Positions 36,798 to 49,838 of a stretch of DNA of 64,000 nucleotides are shown here, piece after piece. Every line of letters begins with the position of its first letter. Positions within the stretch are counted from its first letter, which is position 1. The translations under genes and the position numbers were made by a program. The stretch comes from Larus michahellis (lineage: Eukaryota; Chordata; Aves; Charadriiformes; Laridae). The notes under the pieces were generated by a model. The model worked only from the letters and a program-made list of their open reading frames with translations, ran no database searches and was not told the origin of the DNA. Location: assembly GCF_964199755.1 (NCBI RefSeq), contig NC_133896.1:82365815-82429814 (forward strand), written 5' to 3'.

Positions 36798-39700
36798 ATG
36801 TGCGCACACTTGGCTCTGCCCCCTTACCAGGCTTACCCCAGCGGGAGTGGCATGGGGTACGTGGAGTTTTACTGGAACTCGGCGGGGGAGGCAGGACATG
36901 CCCCCGCTTCGGCTGGGCCAGCGGGAGCCGCCAGTGCCAGTCAGTCTCCGGAGGCAGGAGGGAAGAGGCAGACAGCAGGTAAGGCGTTTCCGCCAAGTCC
37001 CAGAGCCTGATCCCCAGCATACCTGTGCTCCCAGGTCAGCCGCTCACTTAACCACCTTGGGCAAATTTTTCTCTCTTCCTGCCTCGGGTTTCCTAATGTG
37101 TGAGCTGGGCAAAGTGGGATGTGGTAGGCAAGTAGGATGGGTGACCTTGGGCAGTGACAGCACCTTTCCATGCTGCTTTTCTTTGGTGGCTGTGAACCGG
37201 TTTCCTAAACCTCAGCAGAGCCAGTGAGAGTCCAGGCACTGGCAGGTCTCCGCCCCAGGCTGAAGGGCAGTATGACAAGATGGTCTTATGCAAGTTCATG
37301 GTTCTCGGGGCAGGAATGTCTGAGCCTCCTTTCAGTCAAATGCTGTCATGTGTGCTATGGAGAGAAACAAATCCTGAAGGGAATTCTGCTTGTGGCATCC
37401 CTTATCCCCTTACAAACTCCTCGTGCCCATCATATGCTCATTAAACTTGAGCCAGGGTGTGCTCTGAATCACTGTGCTGGGAAATCTCCTCCCTTTAAAT
37501 CCAGCGTCATTATTGTCTGCTTCTTTTAGTTTGCCATTTTCCTCTCTCTGTTTCCCTCTCCTTTCTATGTTCTTGTTGCCTTGCCTTTCTCTCTTTGCAA
37601 AAAATGTCCCAGGCCCCACCGCGGTGGCATTTTCTGTTCCTGACATTCCTCTCCCACTCCAGAGTGGCAACAGAACAGCTGATTAAAGCAGGTTTTTGCC
37701 CAGCCCTGTTGCAGGTCAACAGAGTGACTAACGCTCTTGTAAGATTAGTAGGTGGGAGGAGAGTGAGCTTTTGGAGTTCCAATTTCAAGCCCTGTAGCTA
37801 CAGAGAGCTACAGGCTTGGGCAGAGTGACTGGAGACTACTGGGCACATGGCTACTTGCCCCAGGTAGTTTGGAGAAAGGCTTAGGTTCTTTGCGTGCTGC
37901 CTGCTCCACAGAGGCCGCAGGCAGATTGACTCATTTGTGCCCCCAATGGGCCTGGCATACAGATTTAAAGCCTGTCTTCAAACTCTCTCCTCTGGTGCCT
38001 CTCTACAGAGAGGCCCCAGTCGTGGCAGCAAAAGCCTACAGATGTCAAGGGTTTGTGGGAGTGGGTCTGTCTTAGGTGTTCATGTTTATGTCTGTTGCAC
38101 TGCTGTTTGTGTTTCTTGCTTCCTCTTTCCTTTCACTCTCTTCTCATGGGAGAGGGAGCGCCTTTGTCTTGACCTTGAGCTGCAGGTGGTAAACTACATG
38201 AGGGTTTGGGATGACAGGCCGAGCAGGAACGTGTGGGATATTTAGCTCTATGGTGTCTTGCTGTGGTTCCTGTCTAACAGAATACTTTCCTGTTTTCCAA
38301 GCCCACATTCTCAGCATGCTCACGTCCTACCTATAAGGTTTTTACTACACAGCCTGCAAAAGCCGAGCATCCTGTGGTCCAATATGACATTTTAGCTTCC
38401 TGTGCATCCAGGTCATCACAGATGTTCAGCTTCCTCTCAGGCTCTGCAGTCTATTCCCATGCCCATAACACCTCAGGCCCTTGCACCTATTCTGTTGACA
38501 GTCCCTTTCTCCTCATGGGCAGAATCCCTTTGTAATCCTCACGGCCCCACTCCCCAGCACTAGAAACCTGCCCCACTACATCCCTGTCTCTTCACACATC
38601 CCGAGCTCTGGGTGATTATCATCTCTTAGGGATAGGAAATAGCTAAGAGCAGGCCTATAAGACCCTGCAACTCTAGAGGGGCAGGCACCACAAAGACAGG
38701 CATGCCTCTGTCAGAGGGGTAACAAGGGAAAAGATACCGCAGATATGGCAACCTTTCTTAGGCCCAGCAACACCTCAAGGCTTTTGAGTGATTGCTTAGT
38801 AGCCTCTCCGTTTAGGACAGAAGAAGGTTTTGGTAGGAAGGGTTTGGTAGGGTGGATGAGGAGCCCATTCCTCAGGAGGCCATCAGTACTTTGCATTGGA
38901 TATACATTTGGGAGGTTGAGGAGGGTGTCAGTGGGCTTCAGAGTCACAGCTCGCAGGGTGACTAGGAAGGAGATTGGGAGCTATTGGTTGGGCTCAGTAG
39001 TCAGAAGGTGCGTACTGAAAATGGCACTGCCCAATTCACTATACCCCGACTCTCCTGAAAGGTCGGTAGGAAGAGAGGGGAGGGACCATGCAGAAGGTTT
39101 GCAGAGCAGTAGCCGGAGGAAGGAGGGATGGACAGATCTATCATTGCAGTTATGGGGCAGGGGGCAGACTGGCCCTTCTGTCAGGGCTGGCCTGAGAAGG
39201 TCTCAGCCTCTCACAGACCACAGCAACCAGGCACCTGACAAAAAGGTTCTAGGGTAATCTCTGTTGTTAGCATTCTCCTGTTCAGGCAGCCTGAATGACT
39301 TAGCATTTTGTCGGCTTTTGTCTGGACTAGTAGCCCAGATTGTTTAGGAAGTTTTTGCTTTAGATCTTTATCTCGACTTTGTCCTCAACAGAGACCCCTT
39401 AAGACATGTACCAGGACAAATGAGAAGGGGCTTGGACACCTTTCTCTGCACTCTTGAATTTTGTCCCCCATGCCCCTGGTACAGGATTACTGGCTCTTCT
39501 CACCTGTCCCACACATCCACCTTTCCTCTCTATCTCCCCTCTTCCATGTCAAATTTCTCTCCTTCATTATTCTCTCACCAGAAGCCCCCCTCAGCCAAAT
39601 AGGTCCCTTCATCTATACACGTGTTTCCAGCAGTGGGATGGTCTGTAGTGGGAGCCACAGGCCAACAGGAGTGAGCCAATATCCAAGGCCTGACTGATGC

Positions 39701-42118
39701 TCTCCACCCGCCGCCCCATCTTTGTGAGGCACCAATTGCTCTGCCCCACCATACAACCTGGTCGGAGGATGCTTTTCCACTGCCTATCAGGTGCCTTGAA
39801 ATTACTGGGCAGGAAGTTTTGGGGACCCTAGTCACCAACCCAAGGCCATGCTTGCAGTCATGACCAGGCCTCTTTACACCTCACTGAGACCAAAATATTA
39901 CCAGGGCCTTTTGGAACAGGATAGTAACACTGTGAGACAACGTCCACCATTCTCCCCTCCCTGCCCTGACTTTTCCACCATGCAAAAGGGAGCCATGGGC
40001 AATCCAGAAGGCTGAGCTGGGAAGCTGCTTGCTGTCAGTGGGCTTGTCTGTGCTCACGGATCCATGAAGAAAGCAGGGTGACACAAAGCCTTTGCCTCAA
40101 GAAAGCCCCTCTCTGGTAGGCAAGGAGCTCTACAGCAGGCAGGGAGCATGCTTGTAGGAATACAGCTGTGCATAATGTCTTGTATACCTTTTCCCATTGT
40201 CTTTTTATTTCTAGAAGTATCCCCAGCTTCATCCAGCTCTGGGAATTTCAGCCAATTCACACCAGATTCAGCCACCAGTCCACATTCGGCATCCTCTTCC
40301 CCACAGCCTACAGCTAAGTCTCAGAAGGGCAAAGAAGATGGCATGGAGGGTGTTAGGAAGGCCAAGAGCCGCACGGCTTTCTCCAAGGAGCAGCTGCAAA
40401 CCCTGCACCAGAGGTTCCAGAGCCAGAAATACCTCAGCCCCCAGCAGATCCGGGAGCTGGCTGCTGTCCTGGGGCTCACCTACAAGCAGGTGAACACAGA
40501 GACTTTGACCCATGGTATATCTGTCACACAGTGGCTTAACGGTCACATAAGGCAGTGACAGGATGGAAAAATGAGTTCCCAGCAGCATAGTATAGAGGCA
40601 AAGGTGCCAGCTAACAGTTGCTCCCCTATCTATTCATGCCCAAAGATCAGAAGCACTTCCGGGGGACAGGAGAGTCAGTGGCACCTCATTGGGGCCTCCC
40701 CAGTGAGAGGTCAGTTAAGGGTACTGTTGCCAATACTTGTAGTAGAATTGCAAATACAGTGATGAATATGTTGTTTGCCACAAATAACATCTACCCTGTG
40801 CTTGACAGCACTTCACGCATTTTTTCCATGCACTGGTGACCTTCACAGAAACCCTGGCATGCATCAGTTCTCTGAACCACAGAACTGCGACATGCTGAAA
40901 GCTATTGCTAACTTTTCCTGGGGCTGATCTTGTTGAATGCCTAATAATGTCCCACCCTCAGCACTGCCTGGCTGCTTGACACCCGCTCCGTGTGGGTACT
41001 GCTAGGTTCATACATCGCAGCCCTTTAGGGTCTCTGCTGGTCTCCAGGTAGGTCGTGTGTAGTGAACTGGCCCTAGCTCAATTGATGCCTTCCTAAAGCA
41101 GAGGGGACTGGGCAATGGGGCACAAGCGCTTGCAGTTACAAGTCCAAAATCTGCCTGGAATTTGGGTCTCAGACCCGGGCATGATGGCCTGGATGCCAGG
41201 GAATGCCCTGGGACTAAAAAAGTTACACATGCATTGTAAGCGCACACATACACATGCACACGCTGAACTGCCTGCTGTCAGGAAAAAGACCGGTGGGACA
41301 ATTTGCTCTTTCCTCAAATCCACATCCTTGCAAAGGCTGCAGACACAGCCCTGAGGGGAAACGGCTCTGGAATTCACCCCAGCAAGGAGCCTTGAATTTG
41401 GGAGCTGCTGGTCCTCTACCTTCTCCGCTCACTGGCACGCCGAAACAGTGTCTTAGAAGTCAGACTGTAGTGCAGGGGCCTTGTAGAGACCTGGGTGGGT
41501 CTAATTTGCACCACTCATTCATCTCCATGATTGAAATGAGTCAATTTGTCACAGCTATGACTGTCCCGTGGACATAATGCCGCTCCCTCCCCCAACCATG
41601 CAGATGTACCAACCACCTGCTGAGGCTGCTAGACAGACATCTCCCCTTGGCAGCAACCCCAGGGAGCTCTTAAAGGGCTTTATCTGCTGCTGTCCATATA
41701 TCTATGCCATCTGGTCACTCTTTGCTGCTTGTGAATCTGATAAGGTTTGCTCTTCCCTCTCCTTTGCTGATGTTTTCTCTGCTCTCCCTTCCCCATGCAG
41801 GTTAAGACTTGGTTCCAGAACCGGAGAATGAAGCTGAAAAGGTGTCAGAAGCACAGCCTGTGGACTGAACGGGCTCAGTGCCTCACACAAGTAAGAACAT
41901 AGCACGAGGCTCAGCATGGCCCTTCTATCTAGGCAGATAAGTCCTGTGATATATTTCCTTCACAGGGGCAACTTCAGCATACAAGTACTAGCATATCCTG
42001 CCTTCTAGTTTGTTCAGCACAGAGGCACAGACTTGGCACAACTCTCCATGTTCTGTAGGTAGCCTAGCAGTGGGCTGACTATGCCGCTGAAATGCTTCCA
42101 GAGAAAAGCTCTTTTCCT

Positions 42119-42152
<34 letters not shown>

Positions 42153-42681
42153 ACTGCGTATCCACCCCTGAGCTATGGAGATGGATATGGTTCTTCTTGC
42201 CCTCCCGTGCCATTGCTGCTGATCAAGAGACAACATGAAATGTGAAGGGACATAGCCCCACTATGTGTCTCCACACCAGTGAAGGTATGTGTTCTGACTC
42301 TCTGTCTTTCCCTTTCAGAGTGGCTTCCAGCCAAGTACTTACCTGGACGTGCACCCCAAATTCCACCAGGGCTACCCGATCACCGCAGCCAGCAACATCC
42401 AAGCCATGCCTCCCCCCCGTCAGCACTACGGAACAGGGCAGAACGCTTACACCATTGTGACCAACGAGGATGGAGGAGTCTTTGGCAAAGGTGGGGGCAC
42501 CTGCAGTGTCCAGCAGACAGTGGGCTTCATTGCCCAGCACAAAGTAGACTTTTACCACAGCTGTCCTGGCAGTGTGGAATATCCAGGCACAAAGACAGGT
42601 GACGGCTGTAACTTCCACCACTCGGCCACCATGGGGGCTCCTTTCCCAACCACTGCCGGCCACCATCTCTATCACTCCTAA
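36798..42681 (+). CDS. NANOG-type homeobox gene, copy A (4 coding exons)
   Basis: A homeodomain transcription factor of the NANOG family, which supports pluripotency and germ-cell identity in vertebrates. Exons are 36798-36978, 40215-40489, 41801-41890 and 42319-42681, all GT-AG, giving 302 uninterrupted residues. The start is chosen because MCAHLALPPY aligns with MSAHLAMPPY of copy B. A serine/threonine/proline-rich segment (about 61-95) precedes the homeodomain at about 109-168. Helix 3 reads KQVKTWFQNRRMKLKR, with Arg at position 52 where NANOG proteins, including copy B, have Gln. The C-terminal domain is Gln-, Tyr- and His-rich, carries EDGGVFGKGG, lacks tryptophan repeats, and is about 18 residues shorter than in copy B. 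Introns, promoter and open frame are intact, so a processed pseudogene is excluded. Expression is unknown. Nearest known relative is NANOG; 'NANOG-like' is the safest name. Confidence 0.9.
36979..40214 (+). other. Intron 1 of NANOG copy A
   Basis: 3236 bases, against 422 for the same intron in copy B. It contains a MIR-like relic near 37038-37120 and no coding exon that I can support. The excess length has no recognisable young transposon. Confidence 0.85.
37038..37120 (+). repeat. MIR-like SINE relic in NANOG copy A intron 1
   Basis: CACTTAACCACCTTGGGCAAATTTTT followed by CTTCCTGCCTCGGGTTTCCTAATGTGTGAG follows the MIR order of 'cacttaacct', 'cctcagtttcctcatctg'. It is old and degenerate. 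Confidence 0.45.
42121..42149. repeat. (TA)n microsatellite in intron 3 of NANOG copy A
   Basis: An uninterrupted AT dinucleotide run of about 14 units lies inside the 428-base intron 3, roughly 170 bases before exon 4. Confidence 0.95.
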
Positions 42682-43395
42682 GCACTGTGGATGTGGGGTA
42701 CTTGGGCACCCAGAAATCAAATATTATTCTCATCTCTTCCTTTGTTATTCATGTGTTCTCCAACTCAAGGGCATTACGTAGCTAGAACTTGTTTTGACAT
42801 CCAAATATGTGCCTGCAAGCATGCACAGACACACAGACATGCAGATACTTGTTTGACCATATAGGTACATACAGCCCTTGATTTGTATGCCCTTACATGT
42901 GCACCTTTCTTTATTGGCACAGACAACCAAGCTCCCTTATAGCAAGACCCAAGATCTGGCTACCTAGACTATCCCCTGGACCTTCTAAATTATTGTAACT
43001 TGTCTCAGAGGAGGCACAGATTCCTTCGGGGATCTCTTTTATACGTATCACTGCACAGTTGTGTACGCGTAACACGTGAAGCCGTGGTCTGTATGGAGAG
43101 GTGCTGGTCACATGTCTTTCACAGAAGTTGGAGAAGTTACTGTCACATGCCAGGCATCCATCTGATGGTTAGACCGCCAGTCCTGTAGGTCAGCCCTAAG
43201 GTATAGAATTGATGAAGTGTCTAGTGAAAGGAGATGTGATAAGCAGCTTGCAGAAAGGCTGGCAAGATGATCTCATAAGCATCAACATGGTAAATAAGCC
43301 CTTTGTTCTAGTGTGTATCTTTCTGTGCCTCCCCTCAAGAAAACCAAACAGTGCGTTCAATTGGGCAAATAATAAAATATTTTTTAAGATGGATT
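42682..43395 (+). other. 3' UTR of NANOG copy A with poly(A) signal at 43371-43376
   Basis: The first AATAAA downstream of the TAA stop is at 43371-43376, followed by T-rich and GT-containing sequence to about 43410. This predicts a 3' UTR of about 0.7 kb. Cleavage position is inferred. Confidence 0.6.
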
Positions 43396-43399
43396 ATGT

Positions 43400-46300
43400 A
43401 TTTTTTTTGTATCTTTATTCCACTGTAACAGAGCATTGCAGTATAAAATCCAGACGGAGCATAAATAGCCATAGCAACCGTATGCCATTGTCGTTACTGA
43501 TTTGACTCTGAACCTACAAATAGAGATTTTTCTGTGTTATTAGTGGATCAGCTTCATGACTCTTAGCAATGCCAGATATCTAGAGTTGAAGGACAAAGTG
43601 ACTAACTACCACCCACCTTAAGAATTTCCCCTACCTAGCAACGTTTAATACTGGGACCGGCTAAAACATAGAGGTACCACTATAAATGTCTAAGTACCTA
43701 AAACCAGATGTGTGTATCAAGGTAGATTTAAAAACGGAGCCCCAGTAACCTGAGCCACAGGCTTTCTATCACTCTTTGATGATGACAATGACTTTATCTT
43801 AATGCAATGAAGTAGCTGTCATGGTTAAAAAAAAATGAGCATAAAATGAAGGCAATTGATGCTTGCAACCGGCGTAATAAGAGGCATGGGCTTTTATTGG
43901 CAAAGCCAGTTTCTGTCCCTGTGCCTCACAGCTGTTTGTTCCCACTTCCACTCCCTCATGCAGACACTCTTTGGTTGTCCAGCTACACTGTTTATAGAGC
44001 TGTACTGTAAACTGTATAACCAGCATGATTTGGGGAAAAATAAGATCTATTGGAGGGCTAATTTCCAAGTCGTACCATTTTGGAGATGCATTTTAAATCA
44101 CAGCCCAAACACAAATGTCTTACACCCAAAAAGTAAGTGCCTAAGCTTGGGAAAGACATGTTCTTGCAACTGCTGCACCGTCAGAGGGATGGAAATCAAT
44201 TGAGTTAGCTTAACTGAAAGGTGCTGGTTAATATCTGAAGGTGGACTACGATAGCAGCAATTATCAAGGCTCTCACATGAGTGGGAGGAGTTTATTCAGC
44301 TCCTTTGGAGCCAACAGTGCTGTCACTAACCTGAATATCACCTGGAACCTTTCCATGACACCTCCATAAAAGGCTGCTGTAGGCAAAGAAGTTGAGCTTG
44401 TGACTGCTCCTCACTAATACTTCTCTGGAAAAGGAGGCACCTATCACGCCCTGTTCCTTCAGGGATGCTTTAGGACAAGCAGGATCTTGGTGTGAAGTCT
44501 CTGGGACTGGCTTGCAGAAGGATGCTGACTACAATAGTAATAGTTGTGATCTCCCAATGACTGACCTTCAGCAAAGCTGTGCTAATAAACAGTACCAAAT
44601 CTTGCAGTTTCCTCAAGAGACCCATAACATTTTTCAGATGCCATCACTCAAAGACTGAGCTTATTGCCACAGGTGGTTCTGAGGACCAAGAAACTTTTGG
44701 AATTCAAACAGGCAAGAAAGCAACTTCCAGGAAGGGAGTTCATTGATGTCTGCTGTATCAGGATGCAGCTCCAGTTACAGGCAGCCACTTGGCCACCGCC
44801 AGCCAGAGAGGAACATCTGTGACTTATTTTCTCTTCTGGTTTTCCACTAGTATCTAGCAAAGACTTGGATGGATCTTGGGGCTCACCTAAGGCAGCAGTC
44901 CCGATGTTGTAATTTGTAAAAGATTTAGTGGTTCAGACACAGCCCAGCTGCTAGAGACATACCCTTTCTGTGAGCAGATGGACTGCCACTAAATGTGAGA
45001 AATTAATTCTAGCCTGGTTATGAAAGAGATCCACAGATATGACCCGAGGGTGCTCTTCAAAACTTTGGACAGCATGAAGATAACATGTCCCTCACAGGAA
45101 AGGAAAAACTTTTTTTTTTTTTGGTCTAAGACCAGTGCCATGATTTTGGGTGCTGGACAAGATGCTCCTGGCCACTTGATGATGGGCCAAGCAAGAGACA
45201 TGTAGCAGTGCTTTACTGAAAATTTCCAAAACCCTGTTAGCTCAGCGTTTGAGTGATGCGGTGTAGTTAGATAACTAAATATAATGCTTACACATGCCTG
45301 TAGGGAAGAGCCTATTAAAGCAAAGATCATGTCTTTTATCTGCACTGGAGAGACAACTGGGGCTGTGAGCCCTTGCTCATGGCCCACTCAGAAGAAACAT
45401 GCAGCTTGTAAAACATCGCTGCAGGCCACGTTGACACAGAGAGCAAGGAATGAGGTTGCTTGCACCACTCTACTTGCTTGGTATTTTGCCTATGGGACAG
45501 CAAAGGCTTGAACCCAATAAACTAGAGAATAAACATCTACATAGTCTGTACCAGATCTAATGTATTCCGTTTGGGTGGGATTCTCTCCACCACTGGACCT
45601 ACATCTGCAGCATTGACATACCGGAGTGTTGATGCTGCAGAGATACTGTGAAAGTGCAAATAGATTGTTTCCACAATCTATAATACGTACAAAAAAACCT
45701 CCGTATGAGTTTACAGCTTTATCTTAAAAAGATTTACTGGCAAGGCAAGTCATGTTTGCAGTGTGCAGAAATCACTGTTACGCAGCACAGTCACACGAAG
45801 CAGCAGTCCTAACTGAGACGCAATGTAACCCAACAGAAAGGGCTTTTGCTGACACGCACTTACTTCCCTTTGGGAAGTATGAATCTGGAGGGATTAGTTG
45901 CAGCTCCACCATTTGGATAGTAGTGCTGCGATTACCTGTGCAGCTGTTTCACATAGTGAGGTGACTCAGGCACGGCAAGGTAACAGATCTCCAGCACTGT
46001 GGAAAGGCAGAACTCTATTTCATTCCATGGCTTTTAGAAACCCCTCCTGATCTACTTTCCGGCCCACCTGCCAAAATTCCAACAGACATTCTGCATATTC
46101 CCTCCAGCTCTGCAACTACGTGGGCTTGCCAAACCTGCGTGCAACCCAGGCTGAGCAACCGGGAGAATAATACGCCCATGAAGGAACACTCTATTGCTGC
46201 AGAACGGTTCCACAGTAAATGCGGTAACACAGAGCACAGCGTGCAGGGCGAGTCATCTCACTCTCAGGGCTGTTTTAGCAACACGATCCGTTTCTACAGG

Positions 46301-49300
46301 AGATCTGCCAGCAGAGCTCCGGCTACCTCCTTACCCTTGTGGCAGAAACACGGAAGAGAAACACTCCCAAGGAACACAGGTAATTTGTACCAAGCATCCT
46401 CTGCAATCATTCTATGAAGACCTGTGAACATTGCATGTTTTTTGAGAGTTTAAGTTTGCATTTAAAAAAAAAACCACAACACAAAACCAAACAAAAACAG
46501 CAGCAAAAAAACCCCCCAAACCCATTCATTCCCTGCCTCACCTCTCCACCCCCAAACCTGGAAGCTGCTAATTTTAAACTTGAAAGGCAAGGCTTTAGTA
46601 TCTATGACTTTTATAGGTACGTGGTTCAGCTTTGTGTTTTCAAGGGAATTGCTGAAATTAACACTACTACTAGACCATTACTCAGAATTCATCCAAACTG
46701 ATGCTGGGACACGAAACTTATGTCAGCATGAGGAAGGATCTGGTTTGTAATACAGGACACCGTGTGAACCTGCCTTTTCCCCCTCTTCCAGGGCAGATTT
46801 ACATTATTCTACTGTTGAAGGCTGGCAACCCACTCCACCTTTCTTCCTCCTCCGCAAGGCTCAAACTTCCACTCCCTCGCCTTCCTGCACATATTCCATC
46901 TCACACTTGGAAGCAGACCATTGCAGTACTGCAAAAGGAAAGCAGACATGCTTCGGCACCCACACAGGCAGGTTCTAGTCAGCAAAGAACATGTGACATC
47001 TTGAGCCTGAGCAGTCAGCTGCCGGTTTAGCTAACTCTTCAGGCCGATGAAAAGCTTTGGTGGTGTACTGTAGTTTAAGGAACCTGGGATTAAACCCAAA
47101 CAGATCATTTTTGCTAGTTTGAAGTGTTGCTATTAACTGGAACTTGGCTCTGCTGACACAGCAGTAGCATCAACCACTGAACACAGACAGCCCCTTCGTT
47201 CCATTAGTGCTGCTGTGCATGGACACTCACAGCCCTTGGCTGCACGCAAGGTCCACAGGTGTTCAAACTAAGAGCTATATAAGGAAAGCAAAGCTCTGAT
47301 GAACCAAAGCTCACTGAGTGGAAAGAGGTTAATTAAGTCTCTACATCTGTAGCTGCTGATGCACTGCTTTGGTCCCAATGTGTCTGTCTCACATTTCAGG
47401 ACATCTGAATTGTTGCTCCCAGCTGCTAAGAGGAGATAAACGCAGTCTTGGAGCAAAGCAGGGAAAGAAAGAAGTTTTTGTTTCAGTGCCAGAGGCAGGA
47501 TTCACGCACAAACTTCTACACAAACTTCTGCAGCTATTTGAGGTTGGCACAAGAACCCCAAGAGAGCCCTCTATGAGGCAGGACTTCAAACCTCTAACCG
47601 TGACCTTCTGGAGCGATGAGAGGTGGCCACCCAATCTCAAAAGACACTTTTTCTTTTGCCCCCACCCTCGTACTTAAAAATCTGTTTTGAAGCATCGCAG
47701 TTTAAGGACTAACACAAGCACGTTACAGAGCTACACGTTACCGCAAGCCAGCAGCTAGCAGTCCAGTTGCCTGCCCCTGGAGCACCCCCCTTGCACTAGG
47801 CAACACACCTGCATGTTAAAAACAAGGCTCACGGGCTTCTGTGACCAGGTCCTTTTAAAGAGTGCCTTGATCCTACTTCTGGAAGAAACACAGGAGGGTT
47901 ACTTTTTCCCCCCCTCAGTACTGCTGGTCTAACCCAGGCAGAATAACCATTCTCGTCCCAGGCTGTTCCGATGCAAGCTGGCAACACAGTTTCAACATTA
48001 AAATAAAGTAATTTATTTTCAATTCAAACAAGTTTGTAAGAACATCAAGCAGAAACAAAGTAGTAAAAGACAACATGCACAAAACATAAAACATGCTTGA
48101 GATCACTGCAAGAAAACACAGTTTAAGAAAAATCGGTCTGGAACAAAAACAAATGTTCGCCTCCTTTGCAGTGAAAATTTAACTGTGACGTACAACCCTT
48201 GTGCAGACATTTTGAGACAGGGTTGCAGCAAAAATTGTGCACTAACCACAAAAATAACGAAACCTCTACCACAGAAGTATTTATGCTTTTGCCAGCTCAT
48301 GCTATTTTGTATTCTTGGGCAGTGGCAGACTGGACTCTGCAATTCTACACCTTGTAAAAAAAAAAAAGTCAGTTTCACATAGGTTGGAGCCGACTTCCGG
48401 TTTCTCCATACTGGAAAAGATGATTCAGTTTTATTTAAAAAAAAAACACACCTGAAAATTTTAAACCAGCATTTTCCTCATTTTGTCTAACTAGGTTTCT
48501 CTAAACTTCTCACTTCCCCCAGCGCGTGGGTACTTACGCCAGATGAGGCAGCCAGTGCCCTTTCCATCAGAATAAAACAGAAGAGATCCAACTAGGGCCT
48601 GGGGAAGGGCCAAAAATCCTATTAGTTTACACTTTTAAAACTGGTATTGGACAAGAGCGTGGGGAACCATCCTGCTCTAGCCCCGCGGATGACAACTCCA
48701 CTGGGACCCAACAGGATTCCCCACCCCCGACATCCAGGTTCCATGAGAAGTGACATAAAACATCAGCTTTAAAAATCACCAAGTCCTTTACCTAGCTGCC
48801 TGCCTCCACCCCAGAGAAAGCTGCACCGTAGTGGTGCTGTGTTTGTGAAGTGCTAGGGGACCATCACGTACAGATAAGCAGACTGTTCTCACCACTCCAA
48901 AGATGGCTCTTTGGAGCCATCTTCCAACACTTCCAACCACGCCACTTCGGGCTACCCTCTGCTGCAATTTTCAGGTTGGGACAAGCCAACAGTCTTTCAG
49001 CACAGAGATGTAGAAAAGATCTAAACTGGGTGGGGACGGTCCCAGAGACACCGTCCCAAACGAGCTGACAGGCACAAGCGTGTTAGCAGCTTTGGAAACC
49101 AAAGTTTCTACCTGAGATATGGGCAATATTCTACCCCACTTCTCTTCCTCTTCTCCTCCTCTCAGCTGCCCTGTGCACACAGGAGGGCAGCAGGCAAGGG
49201 GCAGGCAGGTGCTGACTGCTCCGGGGCAGGGGGAGCTGCTGAGAGTTAAATGGATCAAGTCATCCAAAATCAGATGATCTCATGTAGCTTTTCAGTGAGG

Positions 49301-49838
49301 GAGGAGAGGATGCAGATGAAGAACCTATTCGCGGTTCTTCGGTAACAAGAATTCGCGGACTGTGGTAACAACAGAAGTAGGCAAGACAGCAGGAAAGATT
49401 CTGGGCTACAACAAGGTATTTCTAGCAGAAATATGCTGAAGTACAGGGTTTTCTTCTCCAGCAAAGCTTTGCAAGACACACAGAGCAAGGATCAGAGATC
49501 ACCTGCTAAAGAGGCAGCAGAGGAATGCGAGACTTGGCCAGAAAACGTGGACCTTTACAACCTCTGCTGCTCCTGGCTGTGGCATTGCTCATTACCGCCC
49601 ATGAATGAGGTTTCATCTATCCTCACACAAAACACCCTTGCCAAGGGTTAACCATGAACAGACAGGTGCCTTTTAACAGAAAACTAGCCCAAGGCAGCAG
49701 GGTGCTGAGCCCCATCAATGGTTAAAACAGGAGTAGGAGAGGAGGGGCAAGAGAAAGGAACAGAAACTGGATCCCTGAGTCAAGACCCTAGAAACCCCAT
49801 GAGAGAAAACAGGAGAAGGGAGGAAAAAATCCTTAGGT
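43400..49838. other. Interval between the convergent NANOG copies
   Basis: About 6.4 kb without a supported coding exon. It must contain the 3' UTR of copy B on the minus strand; minus-strand AATAAA signals are available at 48429-48434 and 48012-48017. An A- and C-rich simple stretch lies at about 46462-46545. I see no recognisable CR1 or LTR sequence. Confidence 0.6.

Noticed and set aside
36798-42681. NANOG copy A as a processed pseudogene
   Set aside because: It retains all three introns at family positions, canonical splice sites, a matching promoter and a full open frame.
46462-46545. A-rich stretch as the tail of a retropseudogene
   Set aside because: The tract is mixed A and C, and no recognisable parent coding sequence lies upstream of it.
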